Positions 57,685 to 64,000 of a stretch of 64,000 bases of DNA are shown in pieces. The stretch's first letter is position 1; each line of letters opens with the position of its first letter. The notes under the pieces were generated by a model. The model made no database searches. It was not told the origin of the DNA and was given only the letters and a program-made list of their open reading frames with translations. The position numbers and the translations under genes were made by a program. This DNA comes from Streptomyces sp. DH-12 (lineage in GTDB: Bacteria > Actinomycetota > Actinomycetes > Streptomycetales > Streptomycetaceae): the NCBI RefSeq assembly GCF_002899455.1, contig NZ_PPFB01000001.1, positions 6,394,501-6,458,500 of the forward strand, given 5' to 3'.

Positions 57685-58923
57685 TCAGTTGCCGACGCGG
57701 CGGCGCAGGTCCTGGAACGCGGTGTAGTTGGCGATGACCTCGATCCGGCCGGGCGGAGACATCTGGACCGCCTGGTCGAGGTTCTCGCACACCTGGAACT
57801 GCTGGTTGGCGACCTCGAGGCGCACCGCCAGGTCCAGCTTCCGCTCGCCGACGACGCAGATCGGGTGGCCGGTCAGCCGGGTGTAGTCGACGTCCCACAG
57901 CCAGGAGGTGTCGGTGCCGTCGGCGGAGCGCGCGTTCACCGACAGGATCACCGGGGTCGGCGGCGGGTCGATCAGCGAGAACGTCTCCAGCCAGCCCGCG
58001 GGGTTCTTCGCGAGCAGCAGCCGCAGGTCACGGCCCTGGAACTGGACGACGTCGTAGCGGCCGGCCACGGCCTGCACCTGGTACATGCGCTCCAGGGCGA
58101 CCTGCGGCGGCACTCCGAAGACGGCGGCGACGGCCGCGGAGGACGCGGCGTTGGCCTTGTTGGCCCGGCCCGGCAGCTGGAGGTGGATCGGCCAGGCGGA
58201 GCCGTGCGGGTCGAGCACGTGGTCGCCGGAGAGCGCCCAGGTCGGGGTGGGGCGGCGGAAGCCGCACTCGCCGCAGAACCAGTCGTCGCCGGGGCGCTGC
58301 ATCACACCGCCGCAGGACGGGCAGGACCAGGCGTCGTCCTTCCACATCTGGCCGGCGGCCACCCAGATCACGTTGGGGGAGGACGACGCGGCCCACACCA
58401 CCAGCGGGTCGTCGGCGTTGGCGACGATCACGGACTTCGAACCCGCCAGGCCCTCGCGCCAGTTCTCGGCGAGCATCCGGGTCTCCGCGGCGCGGTCGAG
58501 CTGGTCGCGGGAGAGGTTGAGCAGCGCGATGCACTTCGGCTCGGTGGCCTGGGCGACGCCGACGAGGTACTTCTCGTCGACCTCGATGACGCCGTAGCGG
58601 GCGTCCGCGCCGTCCGCGAGGGCCGAGGTGATGCCGGCCGGCATGTTGGCGCCGAGCGCGTTGGAGACGACCGGGCCGGCCGCCTTGAGCGCCTCGGCGA
58701 TGAGCCGGGTGGTGGTGGTCTTGCCGTTGGTCGCCGAGACGAGGGTCACGTCCAGGTGCTGGGCGAGCCGCGCGAGGAGGTCGGGGTCGAGTTTCAGCGC
58801 CACCCGGCCCCCGATCACCGAACCGCTGCCGCGCCCTGCGGCACGGGATGCCGCCGCGACCGCCTTGCCCGCGGTCACGGCCAGCTTGGCCCGCGGCGTG
58901 AGCGGGTCCGAGTTGCCTGCCAT
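57685..58923 (-). CDS. murT: Lipid II isoglutaminyl synthase, Mur-ligase subunit MurT
   Basis: 412 residues. Mur-ligase P-loop SATNGKTTTTRL near residue 63, then a four-cysteine zinc ribbon C201, C204, C217 and C220 inserted in the central domain, RANKANAASSAAVAA, and the C-terminal DUF1727 domain (SVNARSADGTDTSWLWDVDY). The zinc ribbon and DUF1727 separate MurT from ordinary Mur ligases. It activates the glutamate with ATP; GatD supplies ammonia. First gene of the murT-gatD operon. Confidence 0.94.
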   Translation of the reverse strand: MAGNSDPLTPRAKLAVTAGKAVAAASRAAGRGSGSVIGGRVALKLDPDLLARLAQHLDVTLVSATNGKTTTTRLIAEALKAAGPVVSNALGANMPAGITSALADGADARYGVIEVDEKYLVGVAQATEPKCIALLNLSRDQLDRAAETRMLAENWREGLAGSKSVIVANADDPLVVWAASSSPNVIWVAAGQMWKDDAWSCPSCGGVMQRPGDDWFCGECGFRRPTPTWALSGDHVLDPHGSAWPIHLQLPGRANKANAASSAAVAAVFGVPPQVALERMYQVQAVAGRYDVVQFQGRDLRLLLAKNPAGWLETFSLIDPPPTPVILSVNARSADGTDTSWLWDVDYTRLTGHPICVVGERKLDLAVRLEVANQQFQVCENLDQAVQMSPPGRIEVIANYTAFQDLRRRVGN

Positions 58924-59057
58924 CAGTTCTCGATCCTCCTTGCGTACGCGCCGCGTCTGTGCCTGACGGCCACGTGGTGTGGGCTCAGCCTATCGAGATC
59001 CCTTCACCCACCAGTACCGCGGCTCCATCGTGAGACGGGGCGGGGATGCAAGGACCG

Positions 59058-59063
59058 TACCCT
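59058..59063 (+). promoter_or_regulatory. -10 box TACCCT, leaderless start
   Basis: TACCCT ends seven bases before the ATG at 59071, again without a ribosome binding site. Confidence 0.5.
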
Positions 59064-59070
59064 TACGGCC

Positions 59071-59616
59071 ATGCGACACGGCTCCCTGCCCGGCGTCCAC
59101 GGACGCGTACGGCCCCTCACCCTGCTCGGCGACCCGGTGCTGCACACGCCCTGCGAGGAGGTCACCGGCTTCGGTCCGGAACTGGCGGAGCTGGTGGAGG
59201 ACTTGTTCGCGACGATGTACGCGGCGCAGGGCGTGGGGCTGGCCGCGAACCAGATCGGGGTGCCGCTGCGGGTGTTCGTCTTCGACTGCCCGGACGACGA
59301 GGACGTACGGCACCTCGGGCACGTGGTGAACCCGCGGCCGGTGGTGACGGACGGGGTGGTGGTGCGCGGGCCCGAGGGCTGCCTGTCGCTGCCCGGCCTG
59401 GAGGCGGGGACGGAGCGGTACGACCACGCGGTGGTCGAGGGCGTCACGGTGACCGGGGAGCCGGTCACCGTGCACGGCACGGGTTTCTTCGCCCGCTGCC
59501 TCCAGCACGAGAGCGACCATTTGGCGGGCACGGTCTACGCCGACCGGCTCACCGGCCGCCGTCACCGCAAGCTGATGCGCCAGGTCTCCCGCGCCTCCTG
59601 GCACCGCCCCGCCTGA
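59071..59616 (+). CDS. def: Peptide deformylase
   Basis: 181 residues. All three deformylase motifs are present: GVGLAANQIG (near 48), EGCLSLP (near 107, metal Cys) and QHESDHLAG (near 149, metal His pair and Glu). It removes the formyl group from new proteins. ATG 59071 is chosen by family start and promoter spacing, although the frame is open for more than 2 kb upstream. Streptomyces carry several deformylases; this one stands alone. Confidence 0.95.
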   Translation: MRHGSLPGVHGRVRPLTLLGDPVLHTPCEEVTGFGPELAELVEDLFATMYAAQGVGLAANQIGVPLRVFVFDCPDDEDVRHLGHVVNPRPVVTDGVVVRGPEGCLSLPGLEAGTERYDHAVVEGVTVTGEPVTVHGTGFFARCLQHESDHLAGTVYADRLTGRRHRKLMRQVSRASWHRPA

Positions 59617-59886
59617 GCCGGGCGCCGACGTCCCGCCGCCCGCACCCGGGCGTCGCGCCGCGGACCGGCGCGCTCCCGCTGCCGGCCCGCCCCCGCCCTC
59701 CCGGGCGGCCGCCACAGGGACGGCTGCGCGCCTCGCCCGGCCCTGCGCCCGCGCGTGCGGAGGCCGATGTCCGGTGCGGCCGGCGACCGCGTCTCGCTCC
59801 TGCCCGCGTCGGCCCGGCCGCCGCCCCACGCGGCAGCCGTCCGCGCCGTCCCCTGCGCCGAGCGCCCTCGTCCCCCCGGCCCGGGG

Positions 59887-60528
59887 TCAGAAGCCCGGGC
59901 CGCCCACCTTGTCGCCGGCCGCCGCCAGGCGGCCCCACAGCAGGTCGGCCAGGCTGTGGACCAACTCGGCGCGGTCGCAGGGGCGCTCGCCCAGCCACCA
60001 GTCGCCGGCGGCGTGCATCATGCCGACGATGCCGTGGCCCCACACCCGGGCGAGCCGGTGGCTGCCGGGTCCGAGGTCGAGGCGCTCCTCGATCACCTGG
60101 GCCAGCTCCTCGCCCATCCGGCGCAGCAGCGGCGCCGAGTGCTTGCCCACGTCGAAGCCCTGGTCGCCGGGCGAGCCCTCCGCCGGGTGCATCAGGAAGC
60201 GGTACACCTGGGGGCGCGCCTCGATCGCCGCCAGGTAGGTGTCCAGCGTGGCCTCGACCCGCTCCCGGCGCTCCGCGGGCGCGTCCAGCGCGGCCCGCAG
60301 GGAGTCCAGCAGGGCGTCGGTGTGGCGTTTGGCGAGGGCGGCGTAGAGTCCTCCCTTGTCGCCGAAGTGCCGGTAGAGGATGGGCTTGGTGATGCCGGCC
60401 TCGGCGGCGATGGCGTTCATCGAGGCTCCCGGACCGTCACGCAGCACCACTCGGTCGGCGGCCTCCAGCAGCTCGCGCCGGCGTCGGTCGGCGGACCGCT
60501 GCTGCTCGGTCCGCTGTGTGGTGTCCAT
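59887..60528 (-). CDS. TetR-family regulator
   Basis: 213 residues. N-terminal TetR HTH (RRRELLEAADRVVLRDGPGASMNAIAAEAGITKPILYRHFGDKGGLYAAL), variable C-terminal ligand domain (LDTYLAAIEARPQVYRFLMHPAE ... MMHAAGDWWLGERP). Divergent from an acyl-CoA dehydrogenase gene, with 171 bases and a strong palindrome between, so it most likely represses that gene and responds to an acyl-CoA. Confidence 0.92.
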   Translation of the reverse strand: MDTTQRTEQQRSADRRRRELLEAADRVVLRDGPGASMNAIAAEAGITKPILYRHFGDKGGLYAALAKRHTDALLDSLRAALDAPAERRERVEATLDTYLAAIEARPQVYRFLMHPAEGSPGDQGFDVGKHSAPLLRRMGEELAQVIEERLDLGPGSHRLARVWGHGIVGMMHAAGDWWLGERPCDRAELVHSLADLLWGRLAAAGDKVGGPGF

Positions 60529-60623
60529 GAGCTCTCCCCGCCCGTGCCGAATCGGTGACGCCTGCGCAAACTAACACTGATCACGGCCCGGCCATCGGAC
60601 GGGATGCCGGCCCGCCCGGAGAG

Positions 60624-60669
60624 TTGACTTTTCCTACTTGCCGGTAACAGACTGGGGTTACCGCAAGTA
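60624..60669 (+). promoter_or_regulatory. Promoter and operator of the acyl-CoA dehydrogenase gene
   Basis: -35 TTGACT (60624-60629) is followed by an inverted repeat TACTTGCCGGTAAC (60635-60648) and GTTACCGCAAGTA (60657-60669), identical arms apart from one base missing in the right arm. A TetR dimer or pair of dimers bound here would cover the promoter. The likely -10 lies in the repeat (TAACAG). Confidence 0.75.
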
Positions 60670-60699
60670 ACATGCACGGGCGTCGCCGCTGGAGGAGTC

Positions 60700-61926
60700 A
60701 TGGCCGAGTTCACCATGGAGCTCAACGACGAACAGAAGGAGGTGCGGGACTGGCTGCACGGCTTCGCCGCCGACGTCATCCGCCCCGCCGCCGCCGAATG
60801 GGACGAGCGTGAGGAGACTCCCTGGCCGGTCATCCAGGAGGCGGCCAAGGTCGGCATCTACTCCCTGGACTTCTACGCCCAGCAGTACTTCGACGCAACC
60901 GGTCTCGGCATCCCCATGGCCATGGAGGAGCTGTTCTGGGGCGACGCGGGCATCGCCCTGTCGATCGTCGGCACCGGCCTCGCCGCCGTCGGCGTCCTCG
61001 CCAACGGCACCGAGGAGCAGATCGGCACCTGGATCCCCCAGATGTACGGCGACGTGAACGACGTGAAGGTCGCGGCCTTCTGCTCCTCCGAGCCCGACGC
61101 CGGCTCCGACGTGGCGTCGATGCGCACCCGCGCGGTCTACGACGAGGCCAAGGACGAGTGGGTGATCAACGGCACCAAGACGTGGGCGACCAACGGCGGC
61201 ATCGCCAACGTCCACGTCGTGGTCGCGGTCGTCGACCCCGAGCTCGGCTCCAAGGGCCACGCCTCCTTCATCGTCCCGCCGAACACCCCCGGCCTGTCCC
61301 AGGGCCAGAAGTTCCAGAAGCACGGCATCCGCGCCTCGCACACCGCCGAGGTCATCCTCGACGACGTGCGCGTCCCCGGCTCCTGCCTGCTCGGCGGCAA
61401 GGAGAAGCTGGACGAGCGCCTCGCCCGCGCCCGGGAGAGGGCCAGGAAGGGCGGCGAGCGCGTGAAGAACGCCGCCATGGCCACCTTCGAGGCGTCCCGC
61501 CCGGCCGTCGGCGCCATGGCCGTGGGCACCGCCCGCGCCGCCTACGAGGTCGCGCTGGACTACGCCAAGACGCGCGAGCAGTTCGGCCGCCCGATCATCG
61601 ACAACCAGGGCGTCGCCTTCCAGCTCGCCGACATGCGCACCCAGATCGACGCCGCCCGCCTGCTGGTGTGGCGCGCCTCCTGGATGGCGATCAACGGCAA
61701 GCCGTTCACCGCGGCCGAGGGCTCGATGTCGAAGCTGTTCGCCAGCGAGACCGCCAAGAAGGTCACCGCCCAGGCGATCCAGATCCTCGGCGGCAACGGC
61801 TACACCCGCGAGTACCCGGTCGAGCGGATGCACAGGGACGCCGCGATCTACACCATCTTCGAGGGGACGAGCGAGATCCAGCGCCTGGTGATCGCCCGCA
61901 CCCTCTCGGGCATGTCCATCCGCTAG
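60700..61926 (+). CDS. Acyl-CoA dehydrogenase
   Basis: 408 residues. Flavoprotein of fatty-acid or branched-chain acyl-CoA oxidation. FCSSEPDAGSDVASMRT is the FAD-binding signature, TKTWATNGG follows, then QILGGNGYTREYPVERMHRDA and the C-terminal IFEGTSEIQRLVIARTLSG. The catalytic base is the Glu of the FEGTSE segment. GGAGGAG lies four bases before the ATG at 60700. Controlled, by position, by the divergent TetR protein. Confidence 0.95.
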   Translation: MAEFTMELNDEQKEVRDWLHGFAADVIRPAAAEWDEREETPWPVIQEAAKVGIYSLDFYAQQYFDATGLGIPMAMEELFWGDAGIALSIVGTGLAAVGVLANGTEEQIGTWIPQMYGDVNDVKVAAFCSSEPDAGSDVASMRTRAVYDEAKDEWVINGTKTWATNGGIANVHVVVAVVDPELGSKGHASFIVPPNTPGLSQGQKFQKHGIRASHTAEVILDDVRVPGSCLLGGKEKLDERLARARERARKGGERVKNAAMATFEASRPAVGAMAVGTARAAYEVALDYAKTREQFGRPIIDNQGVAFQLADMRTQIDAARLLVWRASWMAINGKPFTAAEGSMSKLFASETAKKVTAQAIQILGGNGYTREYPVERMHRDAAIYTIFEGTSEIQRLVIARTLSGMSIR

Positions 61927-61944
61927 GACGGCCCCCACGGAACG

Positions 61945-61973
61945 ACCCGGCGGTGCGGGCGGCACCGCCGGGT
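61945..61973. terminator. Terminator after acyl-CoA dehydrogenase
   Basis: Perfect 12-bp stem ACCCGGCGGTGC / GCACCGCCGGGT with a 5-base loop, 18 bases after the stop. Confidence 0.8.
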
Positions 61974-62029
61974 TGCCATCGTCCGGCCGCCGGGCCACCC
62001 TCGGGATGACCGACGCCTCGGAGGACGCG

Positions 62030-62692
62030 ATGACACGCACGGCCCGGGACCTGCTGAGGACGATCACCGCGGAACTCGCCCCTGACCCGCGCTCCAACCC
62101 CCTCGTGCCGCTGATCGCGGCGGGTGAGGCGGACCGCGAGGTGCTGGCGGTGCTCGCGCTGGAACAGATGCAGGTGATCCCCGCGGACCGCCGCGCCTTC
62201 CTCCAACTGGCCGTGCGGTCCACGGCCGAACCGGAGGCCGACGCCTTCTTCACCGCTCTCGCCGAGGGCGAGGCCGTCGCCCGGCAGCGGCTGCCCGCCT
62301 TCGCCGCGGCCTGCGGCGTCGACGAGGACCGCGCCGCCGCGTACACCCCGCTGCCGGGCTGCCAGGCCTACCCGGCCTACGTCGCCTGGCTGGCCCTCAA
62401 CGCCGCCCCCGCCGACGCCGTCCTGGCCGTCACCGCCAACTTCTCGGCCTGGGGCGGCTACTGCGCCGCGATCGCCGGGGCCCTGCGCACCCACTACGGC
62501 TTCGACGACGAGGCCTGCGCCTTCTTCGACTTCTTCGCCGAACCGGCCGAGGAGCTGGACCGCACGGCGGAGCGCGCCGTCCAGGCGGCCCTGGACACCG
62601 GCCGCCTGGACGAGCGTCGTGCCCGGGCCTACGGGCACCTGCTGCAGAGTTACGAAGCGCTGTTCTGGCGCACCCTCGAACGGCCGGCCTAG
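62030..62692 (+). CDS. TenA/THI-4-like protein
   Basis: 220 residues, all-helical heme-oxygenase-like fold: LRTITAELAPDPRSNPLVPLIAAGE, FLQLAVRST, YPAYVAWLALNAAPADAVLAVTANFSAWGGYCAAIAGALRTHYGFDDEACAFFDFFAEP. This is the pattern of TenA/PqqC-like proteins, but the catalytic Cys of thiaminase II is not in its usual place, so thiamin salvage is not certain. ATG 62030 has GGAGGA seven bases before it; an ATG 24 bases upstream is the alternative. Confidence 0.75.
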   Translation: MTRTARDLLRTITAELAPDPRSNPLVPLIAAGEADREVLAVLALEQMQVIPADRRAFLQLAVRSTAEPEADAFFTALAEGEAVARQRLPAFAAACGVDEDRAAAYTPLPGCQAYPAYVAWLALNAAPADAVLAVTANFSAWGGYCAAIAGALRTHYGFDDEACAFFDFFAEPAEELDRTAERAVQAALDTGRLDERRARAYGHLLQSYEALFWRTLERPA

Positions 62693-62699
62693 CGTCCCG

Positions 62700-62936
62700 T
62701 CACGGCGTGGTGCCGCTGCTGTGGGCGATGCACGCGACGTCGATGCGGTCGGCGAGCTTCGCGAGTTCGATCGTCAGCGCGGCGACCGTGTCCTCGTCGA
62801 GCCCGCTCTCGCCGGCCTCGACGAGCCGGACCCACCGGCCGCCCACCGTGCGCAGCAGCTTGCTGACGTCGGCGGCCGCCACCTGAAGGGTGCCGCGGTC
62901 GTCGACGATCAGAGGCAGTGTCACTTCGCGGTTCAC
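62700..62936 (-). CDS. DUF6213 family small protein
   Basis: 78 residues from GTG 62936. NREVTLPLIVDDRGTLQVAAADVSKLLRTVGGRW and DEDTVAALTIELAKLADRIDVACIAH match small conserved Streptomyces proteins now grouped as DUF6213, as I recall. No function is known. It converges with the TenA-like gene seven bases away. Confidence 0.75.
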   Translation of the reverse strand: MNREVTLPLIVDDRGTLQVAAADVSKLLRTVGGRWVRLVEAGESGLDEDTVAALTIELAKLADRIDVACIAHSSGTTP

Positions 62937-62961
62937 AGTCGGGATCGTATCCGTGCGCGCG

Positions 62962-64000
62962 TCACGCGCCGTGCCAAACCGTGGTGATGTTGCAGAACTC
63001 GCGGATTCCGTGCCCGGACAGCTCACGCCCGTAGCCCGACCGCTTCACGCCGCCGAAGGGGAACGCGGGGTGGGAGGCCGTCATGCCGTTGACGTACACG
63101 CCGCCCGCCTCCAGGTCCCGGACGAACCGGTCGATCTCCGCCTCGTCACGCGTCCAGACGTTGGAACTCAGCCCGAACGGCGAGTCGTTGGCGATGAGCA
63201 CCGCCTCGTCCAGATCGGCCGCGCGGTAGAGCGTGGCCACCGGGCCGAAGGTCTCCTCCCGGTGGATGCGCATCTCCCGGCCGATCCCGGCCAGCACGGT
63301 CGGCGGGTAGAACCAGCCCGGCCCGTCGAGGCGTTCGCCACCGCACAGCACCGTGGCGCCGGCCCGTACCGCGTCGTCGACCAGTTCCTCCAGGTCCGTG
63401 CGGCCCTGTTCGCTGGAGAGCGGGCCGACGTCGGTGTCCTCCTCCATCGGGTCGCCCACCTTCAGCGCCTTCATGCCCGCCACGAACCGCTCGGCGAAGG
63501 CGTCGTAGACGTCCGTGTGCACGATGAACCGCTTGGCGGCGATGCAGGACTGCCCGGCGTTCTGCACCCGGGCGGTCACCGCGACCTCGGCGGCCCGGTC
63601 CAGGTCGGCGGAGGGCATGACCACGAAGGGGTCGCTGCCGCCCAGCTCCAGCACCGTCTTCTTGATCATCTCGCCGGCGGTGGAGGCGACGGCCCGGCCC
63701 GCGGGCTCGCTCCCGGTGAGGGTCGCCGCCTTGATCCGCTCGTCGCGCAGCAGGTCGTCGACGGCGGCGGAGCCGATCAGCAGGGTCTGGAACGTGCCCT
63801 CGGTGAAGCCCGCGCGGTGGAACAGGTCCTCCAGGTACAGGGCGGTCCCCGGCACGTTCGACGCGTGCTTGAGCAGGCCGACGTTGCCCGCCATCAGGGC
63901 GGGGGCGGCGAACCGCACCACCTGCCACAGCGGGAAGTTCCACGGCATCACCGCGAGCACCGGGCCCAGCGGCCGGTAGCGCACCAGGACCCGGGAGGCG
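62962..64000 (-). CDS. Aldehyde dehydrogenase, succinate-semialdehyde type (5' partial)
   Basis: The frame runs off the end of the window, so the N-terminal part is missing. Visible are VMPWNFPLWQ, KHASNVPGTA, the general base in VLELGGSDPFVV, the catalytic Cys in GQSCIAAKRF, and EETFGPVATL. LGGSDPFVVMPSADLD and GQSCIAAKRFIV are characteristic of NADP-dependent succinic-semialdehyde dehydrogenases of actinomycetes. It would feed GABA breakdown into the citric acid cycle. The exact substrate is inferred. Confidence 0.9.
   Translation of the reverse strand, partial: ASRVLVRYRPLGPVLAVMPWNFPLWQVVRFAAPALMAGNVGLLKHASNVPGTALYLEDLFHRAGFTEGTFQTLLIGSAAVDDLLRDERIKAATLTGSEPAGRAVASTAGEMIKKTVLELGGSDPFVVMPSADLDRAAEVAVTARVQNAGQSCIAAKRFIVHTDVYDAFAERFVAGMKALKVGDPMEEDTDVGPLSSEQGRTDLEELVDDAVRAGATVLCGGERLDGPGWFYPPTVLAGIGREMRIHREETFGPVATLYRAADLDEAVLIANDSPFGLSSNVWTRDEAEIDRFVRDLEAGGVYVNGMTASHPAFPFGGVKRSGYGRELSGHGIREFCNITTVWHGA

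Noticed and set aside
56818..59070. A + strand frame open for more than 2 kb upstream of def
   Set aside because: It lies antisense to gatD and murT, which are clear genes; deformylase starts at 59071.
1..64000. tRNA, rRNA, prophage, or antibiotic biosynthetic cluster
   Set aside because: No cloverleaf with a CCA-adjacent stem, no phage structural genes and no PKS, NRPS, terpene or RiPP genes were seen.

Overview
This window is a stretch of very GC-rich chromosome from a streptomycete-type actinomycete, probably a Streptomyces. The evidence is codon use with G or C in nearly every third position, frequent GTG starts, many leaderless promoters (a TANNNT box 6-9 nt before the start codon), a WhiJ-type regulator/DUF397/ATPase trio, a MurT-GatD pair, a copy of a repeat resembling one common between Streptomyces genes, and gene content typical of the streptomycete core chromosome. 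It is densely packed (about 70 protein genes), with no rRNA, tRNA, prophage, CRISPR array or secondary-metabolite cluster that I can see.

Layout. 1-4 kb: a partial cupin regulator, YbaK-type deacylase, CoA-binding protein, a cysteinyl-tRNA-synthetase-like remnant protein coupled to a decayed SixA phosphatase gene, and a YigZ protein. 3.8-8 kb: sbcD-sbcC nuclease operon. 8-18 kb: two Lrp regulators with partner genes, an SDR, a DUF885 peptidase-like protein, a trans-sulfuration-type PLP enzyme, an ACT-GNAT fusion, Tat-exported PhoD and an alpha/beta hydrolase. 18-24 kb: a GntR regulator with a clear promoter/operator, a ROK regulator, and a two-component system divergent from an ABC-2 exporter. 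24-32 kb: a DNA glycosylase, purB, a GDSL hydrolase, two CNNM-type membrane proteins, a GNAT, and a MacB-type ATPase that seems to have lost its permease.

31.7-37.5 kb: a toxin-antitoxin pair, a methyltransferase, and the biotin genes bioBAD facing bioF across a candidate operator. 37.6-43.4 kb: a WhiJ-like trio, an NlpC/P60 hydrolase behind a probable c-di-AMP (ydaO-type) riboswitch, a catalytically dead ClpP homologue facing an orphan Phd antitoxin, an acyltransferase and an RpiB-family isomerase. 43.7-53.4 kb: a PAS-GAF-PP2C-ATPase signalling protein, an ornithine/arginine-type catabolic pair (rocD plus an amidinohydrolase) with an Lrp regulator, and a LytTR/LytS-type system built around a solute symporter.

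53.5-54.6 kb: a complete IS630-family insertion sequence sitting in the stop codon of ctaG, which it restores. 54.6-64 kb: ctaG, phosphofructokinase, gatD-murT (peptidoglycan amidation), peptide deformylase, a TetR regulator facing an acyl-CoA dehydrogenase across a good palindromic operator, a TenA-like protein, a DUF6213 protein and a partial aldehyde dehydrogenase.

The most interesting features are the ClpP pseudoprotease locus, the IS630 insertion into a stop codon, the Cys/His octapeptide repeat on BioB, the degenerate Fic-type toxin, the riboswitch, and several genes caught in decay (sixA, a permease stub, two possible vestigial genes).
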